DNA of 64,000 nt, taken from the NCBI GenBank assembly GCA_003342815.1, contig PTEX01000006.1:2921338-2985337 (forward strand), given 5' to 3'. The notes under the pieces are model-generated. The model ran no database searches, was not told the origin of the DNA, and saw only the letters and a program-made list of their open reading frames with translations. The DNA is from Eudromia elegans (Eukaryota; Chordata; Aves; Tinamiformes; Tinamidae). Position 1 is the stretch's first letter. Every line of letters starts with the position of its first letter. Shown here one piece after another: positions 24,471 to 36,445 of this stretch. The position numbers were made by a program, and so were the translations under genes.

Positions 24471-27400
24471 ATATTGCAAGATATTTCTTATGAAAGCTAT
24501 ATAAAATGTACTAGAATACCACATCATTGTCTGGAATATGACAATCAAGAGGGAAGTCAGTATGTTTTACTTTGTGATGAACCCTTAGTGAACCACTTAG
24601 TTGTGTATAGTTAGTAACCAGATGGAGGAGCCAAGAGTCTGTTCCTCTAACAAACACAACCCACCCCCTCCACTCCGAACATCTCTACAGCTAGGGAAAT
24701 AAAGAGCGAGCATCGAGTAATCCGAATGTCTTGTCCTTTCCTATGCTTTGATATTTGAGACCAAATTAATATTCTGGTCAGATCCTGAGAGTCTAAGTCA
24801 CTCTGCAGCAAGGCACTGAGCAGTTCCTGATACACCCTTAAAACTGATTATTGAAAATAGAATTATTCCTCAGAAAACTGTATCTTATGGTGGGACTCAG
24901 AATACAAGGATTAGCAAATTCTCAGCTCACTCAATTTGAAAGACTATATATAAATATATTGCATTAAAGGCAGTGCTGTTTAATCATTAATCTTCTTAAG
25001 TTAGACACTCAGAACCTAGAGCTTAAAATCTGTCAAAGATCATCTGACAAATTCACTTTTTCCCCTCTTAAATTCATATTTTATGACATAGCCTCTTTGA
25101 GAGGTCTTAAGGAAGAACTATTCACGATCACCTGCCTCATGCAGCGAATAGGAGAATCATTACTTAATAAACAAGCTTCAACTTCCCGTCAATGCACAAG
25201 GTGTGCCATAAATAAACCCCAAGGCTACACAATTTAAACTGCACTTGGCAGAACTATTTAACTCTTCATAGTTGGTTAAGCCCTGCTTACAATTATAGCC
25301 TCCACTGTCCTGTTCCTGCAGCTCTTCTGACATCCTGGACTGCACCCAGCAGGTTGTGTGGGCATCTCTTCAAGCACCCTCTGGGTAGCTGTGAATTTAC
25401 CACACCCCAAATGCCATGGGAAACCCCATGAGACCTTGCAATGCAAATAACCCTTATATCCAGTCTGGTGAATGTGTCCTCTACAAGGCCTTGCATCTGA
25501 AGCACTTCGTATTTGTCAATCCTTGTCCTAGAAAGCAACACATCTTTACAACATGCTTGCTAATGCTGAAACATCCCAGCCACTTTCTTTAAGGGGTGAG
25601 AGCTACAATTCTTCCCCCATTAGCTCCAGGCTTCACTTTTCAATGGATTCTTCCTGCACATAAAAGTTAATTTCAAAAGAATAACATCTAATGAAGTTAT
25701 AAAGAACTGAAAACTGTAACTTACCATCAGAACAGGCTGGTAATCGTGAGAGGCTTTGCAGGTAGATATTTGTTTTGCTGGGAACAAGCAAGTGTATCAG
25801 GAAGGAGAGGGCTTCTGAGAAACTGCTTAAGGTAACTTTTGCAAGGTGAGTAATAGAGCACCATTAGAGCTGATAGACTGATTCCTGACATCTGGGCCTT
25901 GCTAACTTTTTTAAAAAAATTTGTTTGTTTGTTTGTTTACAAAGGAAATTTCTGTTGGAGGATCTGATTTTGCTGTGATTGAAATGTTTTATAGGATAAT
26001 GCTTCTTTTTCAGATTGCCAACTAAATTTTTTTTTTATTATGATTCTTCAGTTACCAATCAGCTTCCTTAGCTGTTGTGTCAACTTAAATGGAATTTATT
26101 ATTTTCTATTTTAAATGTATATGTACATATATGCATATATATAATAAGTCTTAAATTGCTTTCTGGCCTCATATATAAATATTCTTAGTTCTGAATCTGG
26201 CTTATATAACTTTTTTGACTTTTCACATTTGTGAAAGCCATATAAAACATTTCAAAGATTTTTGAACAGATGTGCAATTCTTACCTTAATTATCATTGCC
26301 AAGCAGAACATCTCCAAATTGCTCTTGAGCTAATATCTTTTATTCTATTTAAGTCTATTAGTGTTATATTTTCCTCACTCCAAGAACTTTTCCCAGGAAT
26401 GACTTTAAAGGAATCTTTTTTAAGAGTATTTCTCCCTCCATCACTTTCAAGCTTATACCAATGTACCTTATTTAAATAGAATTGGCCATACTGCAAACTC
26501 TTTTCTTATAATTTGTTTCAGGGTGTCTGTTGTGGAGGTGAAAACCTGCAGTTGCCTCTGAAAGACTATGGCCATGCAGACAGAGCAGTAAGGAGTTCAC
26601 CACCTTGCATATAGACACTCACAAAGGAATATAAAGTATAGAGTTCTGGTGAAGATGACTCATACCACCTTTAGTAAAAAATCATGCTCCTGAAGTCATC
26701 TGAATCAGGCTAGAGGGAAAGCTTTGGTCCATATTTGCAGCATCTTCCAAAACTGATGGAGAATTTAGATTTTGCTGTTTGGTTTCACTTGCTATTAAAA
26801 TGCAGGTGGTTGCAAATTTTACCCCAAACATTACTCTTCTAACTCACTTTTTGTCTACTGCAAGGTTTGTGCAAGAGTTTTTGGTACAAATGAAACAAGA
26901 TTTTGCATTTAATAGAAAAGAAATATAAAGAGCGATTTGCTTGACTATACATAGAATAATTTCACATAAGTATCATTACAGGGCCCTAACTGAAATTACT
27001 CCCAGTTTACACAATTGTAAATGAGAAGGTGATGCTATCAGCTGTGAAAATTGCACATGGAGGACACATAGATAGAAACATCTCAACTTTAAATGTGTGA
27101 TGGCTCCACTCGGGAAGTGGTAAACAACAACCACTTTAGTTCTCTTTAAGGAGATTTGCTACCATCTTTTTTGGTCTGTTGCCTCTGGAAATAATTCTCA
27201 AGCTCTCATAAACGTTGTTTATGATATGTAAGTGCTGACAAACCTTGACATATACAGGAAGGCTTTTTAAAAAATGAACATACATAATGAATGATGTTCA
27301 CCTACAATATGAATTATAGATTCTGTGCAAGTTAGCCCCATACGTGATTATGCAGTGCTTAAGGGTCTGCTGCTACATTTACATTTTTACTATGAGCCTT

Positions 27401-30320
27401 TTTTGGTTTGTATCATCTTGAAATATAGATTAGAATTCCACAGTTGGATGATTAATTAAGTCTAAAAAAACCTGCATGCCAGATGTCCGTGTGCTGAAAA
27501 TGAATGCAGTGCAACTTTTACCCCAGATGAATATCCAGCTCTGAATTTCAGTGAGACTCTAAGATTTTAGGATTGCAGATTTGGCTCACAAGAAGTATTC
27601 TTCCTGGAACATCAGTTCTATAATTCATTTTTCTAGGTGAGAGAATAAATGCAATCATATTTTGATATGAAGTCAATAATTCTCACAAATAGTTTTGATA
27701 CAATCTTTCCTCTAGAAAAAACATCAAATTGTAGATATCTTAGTGGAAGATTTGGTGAAGGACAGGATTTTAGTCCCCCAAATTAACCAATTTCCGCCTG
27801 AAGGGTGTGATACTAAAAATCCAACATAAGAATTCAAAATAATGGACTTTGCCTGCCAATATTTGGGCTGCCTAACTGCAAGAGCAGGTAAGAACAGCAC
27901 TAGCCGTATAGTACAGCTATACAGGAACAGTTCTTACATGGAGCAAGAATTTTTAAAATCTTTTGGAGATGTGAATAACTGGGTGAGTAGTGAAGCAGTG
28001 CTAAGCATTTTCCCAACACCTCCTTTGTGCAGAGAACATCTTTCTTCTGATAAATTATTCAAAACATGCTGCTAATCTATTTAAATTTGAAAATGCCTGG
28101 ACCATAATCAGAAACCAATGTTTCAGCTGTTTCAATAACTACACTCCAACTCTGGCATTCTCCAAAATGCCTGTGCAAAATGGTGGATGAAGAAACCCAT
28201 GCCCAATAAATGTTTTGAAGGATTAAATCTTTCACAATTACAGGGCATTTGGTCAGAGAAATCTAGATTTTGTTTAAACAGAGACAGGCTTATTTAAGTA
28301 TAACGAGTAAAAAATTTTTAAAAATACTACTCTGTTCTGCGGGTCTTTCCAGAATAATTTTGAGCATGAGAATTGACCCATTCATGTCAAAGAATTAATG
28401 GAAATTCTTCAATAATTTGTCAAGGTTAGAGATTTTCTCTAAACAAACACAGTTTCAGTATGGCTACTTAGATACTTAGTCTGCTTGTCAACCTAGAGAT
28501 TAAATATGCTGTATCATTTTGTAATTTTAATTTATGATGTCTTTTCAGGCTTCTTTCCATTAGTTTCCTTCTTTAGAGGATCAAACATTAATATAAAAAT
28601 TCTGTGCTCAGCAAGTTTATGTAATATGCTTTTGTTAGAGCTTCAGCCATTGCCAAATAAATAACACTAAACTTAGAAGTAATTAAAATGCTTCAGTACT
28701 GAACCAGAAACAAAGTATTTGTAATTAATGTTAAAGCACAATAATATGCTTACTCAAGGCAATCCCTAAATCATCTTTCCTATTGTGTACATTATATTAT
28801 GTATACTATAGAATATTAGTCTAAAATTGTCGAAAGTCTGACACTGGGAATTCCTCTTTTAGTGAGGGGTTCCTTTGTTTTGTGGTTTGACATATTTAAA
28901 AGGATATTAATTATGTTATAAAGCTTGGTATAACTCACTTCCATCATCTCACTAAGAAAAGAAATGCCAGATTTTATTGTCACAATTGAAAATCATTCAA
29001 AATTTATGATTTCCTATTTTAACAATATTTCAATTAGATCTTGCAAGTACGTATGCATCTGATTACTCCCATGTTCTGTATTTACATCTGCACAACTATT
29101 CAGTTGAATACACGATTAAATCTTTCTATGTCCAAGACTTCAATAATATGTCCTGGGTTATATTTTATAGTATGGGAGATAATGTCCTGGGAACACAAAA
29201 AAGAGCAATATCTACAAGACACCAATTTGCAGCTTTTCTGGGGAGGAAAAAAAAAAGAAAAAGGGAAAAATTGGCCGTCTGTGAAGAAACATGTACCGGC
29301 TTGCATAAATTAAATGGAACATTAGTTTTTAATTGCATGGTCAAGATTTCACCAATGCTGCACAGCTGTTGGTAATATTTCCCTTTATATATGATATCAA
29401 ATAAAATAATGCTACATCACTGCAGATGATGCAGTCTCACATTTCTTGCCTTTTTTTTTTTTTGGATGACTTATGACTACACTGTACTTGTACCAGTTAA
29501 ATATCAAGTGAAAAGACCTTTGCTGTAGCACCCTCCCTCATGGGGCACAGACATGAGAACGTGTGCCATGAATGGGACAGGGGATTCCAGCCTGAGTAAG
29601 GACGGGACTAAGACAGGTGACTGCTGCCTTGGAGAAGCATCTGCCCCTGCCGCAATATGTAGTGGACGAGATGTCATCTACATTGAATATTTCAAAGTGG
29701 GCCCTAGCTGTGTGTCTCCATTCTCAGATCTTTAATACTATACCTTGGGGCTGGATTTACAGAAAGGCTTGCTGCTTCTGAAATCAATAGGGGTTGTGTT
29801 TTTGGCATATAAAGTGTTTCTCTGTCTGTGGCCGTTCACAAATAAGGGGCAACTTTTGATCTCACTGTCAGCGAAAAGTAGGTAATTAAAGTTTGTAAAG
29901 TGCTGAGATACTACCTTGGTAGTCAAGATCTCAAATAAAAGAAAAAAAGAAGAAAGCTCAGGCCACAAGGAAGCCACTCTCAGCAGCTGGAGCCCCATGC
30001 AGTACACGGCTGCAAGCTGCAGGCACAACTCTTCTGCCAGCCTATGCATGTGTCCTGGGCACTAATAACAAGAGCAGTAAGCATCATCACCCACCTTCAG
30101 AATAGCTCCTTTCTTGCATAGCAGTCAGATAAGAAAGATGTCACATAGTTGTTTTTTCTGAACTGAGCAATCTGCTTCCGCTGGAAGGACAAATGCTTTC
30201 AGTCAGCTTCAGATTTGCAGACAAGGGTCACAAGATGCTCAAAAAACTTTGACTCTGGTATGCTTAGCTTGAGCGTACACATGTTTTCCAACTTCAGCAG
30301 TGTTCTTCCAAGCTGATATT
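24471..30320. other. Gene-less AT-rich unique sequence
   Basis: No supported gene. A minus ORF at 25293-25541 and plus ORFs at 26270-26479 and 27842-28075 are unassigned. Low-complexity patches include a (TTTG)n run at 25920-25938, TA-rich sequence near 26117-26150, an A-rich stretch near 29248-29272 and a T-run near 29450-29464. Confidence 0.6.
25920..25938. repeat. (TTTG)n microsatellite
   Basis: About four and a half perfect TTTG units, preceded by T and A homopolymers. Short and unremarkable. Confidence 0.9.
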
Positions 30321-30323
30321 TTT

Positions 30324-30373
30324 CAGTGTCACTAGGGAGTGACACTGTGGGGCTTTTAAAAGCCAAAGCCCCA
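30324..30373. repeat. Cluster of nested inverted repeats
   Basis: Three perfect inverted repeats fall within 50 bases. The first is CAGTGTCACT (30324-30333) with AGTGACACTG (30338-30347), loop AGGG. The second is the 14-base palindrome GGCTTTTAAAAGCC (30351-30364). The third is TGGGGCTTT (30348-30356) with AAAGCCCCA (30365-30373), which overlaps and competes with the palindrome. It could form two adjacent hairpins in RNA or single-stranded DNA. No function can be inferred from the sequence alone, and no known RNA family was recognised. Confidence 0.8.
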
Positions 30374-30719
30374 GATGCCATCACCTAGGATTGTACTGAT
30401 TCAGTGGAAAGGTTTGCTCCGCTTAGCAGACTGCGGTCATTATAGCTAATGGAATAATGGATAGCAATGCTAGGTTGTCATTCTCAGGGTGAATCAGCAC
30501 TAGGGAGGAACGGACACTTTACCAGTGCTTTTCATAGATATTAGTGACAGCAGAGAAATGATGATTCTCAGTTCCCTTCCAGGCACTTGAATGAAGTGTG
30601 TTCTCCAAGTCATAATGCTTCCTGCTGATTTCCTGTTCTCCCCAGGCCTCTCCAAACTGTCCTTTCCCTGAGTCCTCATCTCACTCTCCTCTCAGTCCCA
30701 ATCTCTGCTCAGCAAAACC

Positions 30720-30748
30720 CAGTTCAAATTAGTTCAACATTTGAACTG
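30720..30748. repeat. Perfect 10-bp inverted repeat
   Basis: CAGTTCAAAT (30720-30729) and ATTTGAACTG (30739-30748) are exact reverse complements separated by the 9-base loop TAGTTCAAC. One or so such structures per 64 kb is expected by chance. Confidence 0.85.
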
Positions 30749-32963
30749 CTTTTTTGTTTAAATATCCTATAACCAAGCCAAATTGGGACAGAATTTTGGA
30801 AGGCCAGAGAATACAGAAGATGAGCAAGGTACCACATTTCAGGTAGTTTGAAGACAAGGTTTTTTTTTTTTTTTTTAAACTAGAATTTTCCTTTATTTAG
30901 TTTCAGCTTAAACTGTCTAGAAGGAGTTGAACTGGTTACTGCAGTTTAAAATTGGTATAGAATTATCAATCCGAATAGCTGAATGTCAGTAAAGTCTGAG
31001 ACGAGTAAAACATTGGTCTTACTGGTAGAGAATAATTAGCGTTAGTTGTTTGTCATTTCCTTGATAATAGAAAATGTAAAAACACAGAAAAAAGTGTATA
31101 TATATATGTATGTATGTGTATTCTAAGTTACCTATATAACTTACATAAACATCAATCATACAATGAGAAATACATAAGATAAGATGCTTTCCATGTTTCT
31201 ATCCAGCTCTACCTACATAACAGCTTGATTTTGTCTAAATCTACCTCATTTCCCTTCTATTTCTTTTTCTTTTTATCTTCTCTTGTTATTTCACAGCTAC
31301 ATTTTATGTTGTAAACATTCCTGGACAAAAACCATATCATATTGTTTTGAGCAATACCTATGCGACTTGTAGGTGAATATGCTCATTTTCTACTGCAAAT
31401 CTGCACTTACTTCAGTACAAAAGGTTCTAATTAGACAAATTATAACAGGAAGACAGATTGCAGATCCTTACTCATAGTGCTAAGCTATTGCTCATGTGAA
31501 CTGTTAAAAAAAATCAGTCACCACCTCATATGATGACTCGTATGAAAAACTGAGCGGTTAAGACTCCAAGCTGGTCCATGATCACTATGTAATGTTGTGC
31601 ATTTGTGTAAATAGTTCTAATTCAGAGGCCTTTTCAGTGCAAATATTTCTTTGTATAGACCCTATTGTAGCAATAGACTCACTTCCTAACAGGAACACAC
31701 CAGCAGGAGACAGGGCAACAGCTTGCATGTGGGGATGTATACAGTAACTAATTCCAATGTTTTTGTAAGTTTAACCATCCAGGTCACAAACATCCAAATA
31801 TTTGAGTATAAGTTTAAGCTTTTCCAAAGGATCTGCAAATATGTGCCAAATAGTAATGTGTTTTTAGTCCTTCCTTTAGTCTTCACACGTCCTCTCCATT
31901 AAGCAGTACTGATACCCTTCTCCAAGACATTCTGCTAAAACTGGAGGATTTCCCATGAAACTATTGCTGAGCTTTGGACATTAGCTCTTTCCTTTGACCA
32001 ACATGAAATTATACGCTCCCTCCTGTATGGCAAGCAGCTCAAAGAAACAGATTCCTGTCCAATGGACCCATTCCAGTGCTAGGAAAATATGTGGTGGACT
32101 CCTAGATAAAAAACTGACCAAGATGACAGCTTTACATAGAAACAGGCACAGACCTAGACTTGGTACACCTCATATCCACATATTAGTATTTCTGACTTCA
32201 ACCTTATGATATTTTAAAATAATTTTTATTCTGTTAGAGCCCTGAGTAAGGCTTGAGAATAGGGAGTCATTTGACGGTGTGATTATTTTTCTTCCCAAAC
32301 TTTAAATTCTCAACCCACAGACCCTCATGCACACCTTCTGTCTGTACAGCACTCATTTATCTCTACAGCTCCTGTTAATATGAATCCTCCATTGAGTTTT
32401 ACTTTCCCTTCCCACATGAATTGATACCTATCCGTTGTCTTCATCTGAATCCCACTGATATGGACAGTGTCCTTTTAGGTAGCAAAATCAAGACATCTTT
32501 TCTCTCTCTTGGCCCACTAGGTTGAAACTTTATGCAGACTTGTTTAGGTCACAGATCGAGCTGCAGTTGCTCAGAATTACATGTACAAGTATTGCTATTT
32601 CACCATGCAGTCACATACAAACACACTACCTATCCTGTTAGAGCTTCAGCTGACCCTGGTATTTTTAAGTGCAGAGTGATTGTCCTTCCTGACCTGTTCC
32701 AAGAGATGCAAGGCCAGGCTGCCAGCTGTGTCTTCTGTTGTCCCTCTTGCTCATCGCCCTTACATCCTTTGCTGGGATTTTTCCTGGTCATAAATATTCT
32801 TATCCAAATGTTGCTGATAGATCAATATTTTAAAGAATTTGAAAAGGGCAGAATTGTGTTTAAAAAGCAGTTTATTTTGAAACAGAAAATAGCAGAGCTA
32901 TTTAATTTAAAAGGATGAATGAATCAATTGGCATTAAGACAAAGATGCTGCTTATGTTAGAAA
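30749..32963. other. Gene-less AT-rich unique sequence
   Basis: No supported gene. A T17 run lies at 30860-30876, and a TATATATATATGTATGTATG patch lies near 31098-31118. The 128-codon plus ORF at 32532-32918 has no recognisable domain. It ends just before the TTTTA array. Confidence 0.6.
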
Positions 32964-33033
32964 TTTTATTTTATTTTATTTTATTTTATTTTATTTTATT
33001 TTATTTTATTTTATTTTATTTTATTTTATTTTA
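32964..33033. repeat. (TTTTA)14 pentanucleotide microsatellite
   Basis: Fourteen perfect tandem TTTTA units cover 70 bases. The array is preceded by TTAGAAA and followed by TATAATGG. Perfect units indicate recent length turnover. The ORF at 32915-33232 that reads repeated F-I-L-F-Y here is purely the translation of the array. Confidence 0.98.
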
Positions 33034-36000
33034 TATAATGGTCTGCCTGAAAATAAATGTTTTGTCTATCACAGGCTTTTTGGAAAGAATCAGTGAGTTA
33101 GAGCACGTAAGGACTTTTCAAGAGGAGCTTAATATGCTGGATGTCTTTTTGAGCGGTGAATCATCCTTGCCCATACAAGGGCAACTCATCACTTCAGACT
33201 TTCAATTTCTACTATGGCGAACAGGCATCTGAATCTGCTTTACACTTTCTTATAATGCTGAAAATCTCCTTCGTCCTCACAGAAATTAAACATTTGCAAT
33301 ATCAATATAGTATAAGAGCTCATGTGTGTCTGATCTAGAAATATGAAGAATGGCTGGGGAGATACAAGGTGAATTTTCATATTATTTTTATGTACTGAAT
33401 TTACTGATAGTAGTCACCGTAATGTGTTTTTATTCTATCTTCCATTTTGCCAGAACTCTTTGCAAAATCAACATTTTGAAATGTACAAGGTAAAGAATCA
33501 AATGAATTAAAGTAATCCAGTAAGTATTTCAAATATTTTCAATCCTGAATCCAGTAAGTATTTCAAGTTTTACTGAAGATTGGAAAAATGACATGGGAAA
33601 TAAAAAAGAACACTCTTCTTGGCCCCAGCTCTTGATATCATATGGTCAGACAAATTGAGGATCAAAAGAAAAACATTTAAAAAGGAAGGAAATGTATCCT
33701 GTCGTTGCAACTTCATCAGCCATCAAATTTCAGGTTATAGGATTACAAAAAAGAAAAAGATATTGAAAAATATCTCAGACAACTTGATTCCTGCTCATTG
33801 AATTTGCTTCTCTGTCTTCTAGGAACCTCAAGATCTCAACACCACACGGGACTGAAAGCCACGTAGGCTGGTCAGATACACATGCAAAATCTCACATGTT
33901 CCAGATCTGATCAACGTGAAAAGAAAACAGTCAGTGGTGTCTTCCCTAAAAAAAAGAAAAAAAAGCCACAAACACTCTAGGAGAAAACTTCAAACTACGG
34001 AAATTCCCCTTTTGAACCTATTTCACAGATAATTAAACCAATTTTACAGTCAGTTTATGCTGATTTAACAGTGGGCTGACACGGAAAAGGGCAGTACCTG
34101 TATTTCTTACTGCTTGCCTTGTGTCAGCCTTGGACTCATCTGGCAACTGAGAGAGGAATCTGATGACTTGGCTTATCCGGCAGAAAACCAAGTCACTAGG
34201 TCAGTTTGCAGTTACACTAGTTTAAGACAGTCGTGTCTTAAAGCATATACTTCATGTATACTTTTTTAAAAAACTCTTTTTGGCTATGTTTAGGTGAATA
34301 TATATCAGAAATTCTTTGTTTTATTTTTAAATATCTTGATTAATCCTCAATCCTTTATGTTTTTTTCATATCAGAGATATGAGAGGGAATAATAAGTACA
34401 CAGCAGACCTCTTTACCACAAGAACAGTAAGATAGAAAGTTCTAGCTGTTTATATAGAGATATATATATATGTATAAGGATTAATGAGCAATGTAGCTGG
34501 ATCTACTGAAAACCAGGAATAGGGTGCTATGGCTTGAAATCTGCTTAGTACTCTTTATCAACCAGAACACACGCATGCAGGCCACGTTGCACGTGCACAG
34601 CAAGTACTCTATGAACAGCCAGCTAATGAGCTGCAGCACAGAGGCCTGCAATGCAGAAGAAAAGGAGACAGCGGCTGGCTGCGGTGACTGGAGAGCAACA
34701 AAGAGCTAAGATTTTGCGTGAAACCTGTCCTGTTCTTGGGCTTTTTCAAGCAGGTGTACAGAAGGTAGTGAAAGGAAGACAAAAGAGAAGGGCTCTTTTT
34801 AGCTCTGCATAAAAGAGAGCAATCACATCAGCAGACAACACTAGCAGCTGATTCAGCTCATTCATCAGCCTTTGTTTGGGCTTAGACCCAGCTCTCATTG
34901 AAGTTAAGGGGAGTATTTCTTTTGCCTTCTGTGCTGAAATGGATTGAGTCTTTCTCTCCCTTTTGAGCATAAAGAGCTCTCCTTTAGCAAAAGCTGAAAA
35001 TGCTCTTTCCTCAAGCAGAAGAAATATTAAAGCAATTGCATGTCAGACATCTCAAAGTGGTCTGCCGGAGCTACTATTAGCTTTCCACAGCAGGCTGGAC
35101 CTGGAGGGAAGGCCACGCTAAAATGGGAAGTGTTTATCCTCCCCAAACAGACAGCGCGATTTATTATACTTTGACTAAAGTGAAACAATTCTCTCTTGGC
35201 TGGATGTGTGTGAACAGTGAGGCCGAGCCCTGGAGGGCTCCCAAGAGGAGGAAGCGAGGCTGAATAAGGTTTTGTAACCAGTAGTATTTACTTAACAAGA
35301 ACATTAGTAAAACTCCTTTTTGAACTAGTCCTGGAAGCAGTAGTTTCTCTTTACTTGGAATGTCACATCCCCTTGGAAGTTGCTCTCTATCACAGAATGC
35401 CCACAAAACCCCTCTCACCACCCAGGGCAGCCACCGCCTGGTCTCCCACAAACCTAGGAAACCGTTTCCTTCAGCCGTCTCCCTACCGAAACGTGTGACG
35501 GAGCTGGTTCTCTCCCACCACCCCCAGTCCCATACAGCAATATAAGGAAAAGTTAAGATTTCCATAAATGTGGAGATCTCTAAATGTGTTTAAAAATTTA
35601 CTCCTTTTCTGAAGCAAGGCTTATATTCCCCCCTGCAGCAGTGTTAGAGCTATCACAGAGCATTTGTTAACATATCTGTTCTTGTTTGAAGGCTTTCGCA
35701 TGCACCAGTGCATCACTTACGTGTAATCAACAGGCCAGCAGCGATATGCAGAAGGCCTCTTTCCATTAACCTTTTAAATGTGACAATCACATTGTACAAA
35801 TTGAAATCCATCACTTTAAATTGCTGCAGGATTAGTTCTAACGGAGACAGAGTTTTTTCCTGTTTTGTTTGGCTCCACTTTCTTTTCCCTTTGAGACACC
35901 CAATGCAAAATTAGCTATAGTTACAACTGCATCTGCCTTACACTAAACGCAGTAATAGAAGAATTCTGTGAAACCACTTATTAGTTCACTGTAACCACAA

Positions 36001-36362
36001 ACAAGATAATTTCTCTTTGATGGATAAACAATCTCAATTGCAAATGGCCTGAGAGGCGCTTTCATGGGATATTGAGTCGCTCTACACAGTCCATATGTAT
36101 AAATAACCTAAATCACCAAAACCACAATGTGGACTAGTCCACATTACCCATTAATGAATGAACTCCCAAGGAGCAAACAGAGAGAGAAAAGAGTCCACTC
36201 AAACTTGTTTTCACATCCTCACTGCTCACAACAGTTTCCCAAGTGAAGTACATTGCCACCTAATATCCAGGTTGCAAAAGACACTCAGCAAATAGTCCCA
36301 ATTGAATGAAATATTTAATCCCATAATCAATTTTAAGCATGGTCCTTAAGCAGTTCACTAGT
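33034..36362. other. Gene-less unique sequence
   Basis: No supported gene. A 19-base direct repeat lies at 33514-33566, an A-rich patch near 33948-33965, and a TATATATA patch near 34450-34472. A 133-codon minus ORF at 35164-35565 lies in a GC-richer patch but has no recognisable domain, and a plus ORF overlaps it at 35360-35545. Confidence 0.55.
33514..33566. repeat. 19-bp direct repeat, period 34
   Basis: AATCCAGTAAGTATTTCAA occurs exactly at 33514-33532 and again at 33548-33566. The spacer is short, which is consistent with a recent local duplication. It has no other context. Confidence 0.9.
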
Positions 36363-36445
36363 TGACATGGTGTTAGGTATTTCTGTGGATCAAGCTAGAA
36401 TGGTTGGATGATCTTGTATATCTGTAAGTCACTGTGATCCTAGGA
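36363..36445 (+). repeat. CR1 LINE 3'-end scrap
   Basis: GACATGGTGTTAGG is followed by ATGGTTGGATGATCTTG and, after a short diverged stretch, TCACTGTGATCCTAGGA. This is the order of a CR1 3' tail ('catggtgttaggt...ggttggacttgatgatcttg...ggtgattctatga'). It is short and diverged, so the call is moderate. Confidence 0.45.

Noticed and set aside
25293-25541. 82-codon minus ORF preceded by an acceptor-like TTGCTTTCTAG
   Set aside because: The translation matches no family I know, and there is no convincing donor at its end. Not strong enough to call an exon.
31095-31118. TATATATATATGTATGTATG patch as a possible origin or promoter
   Set aside because: Ordinary low-complexity AT-rich DNA with no further signals.
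31305-31325. TGTAAACATTC, resembling the seed of miR-30
   Set aside because: There is no matching passenger strand or hairpin within about 60 bases on either side, so it is not a miR-30 gene.
32915-33232. Plus ORF with repeated F-I-L-F-Y
   Set aside because: Its core is the (TTTTA)14 array, and the flanks have no recognisable domain.
35164-35565. 133-codon minus ORF, the longest in the window
   Set aside because: No recognisable domain, an overlapping ORF on the opposite strand and no clear splice or start context. It lies in a GC-richer patch where long ORFs arise by chance.
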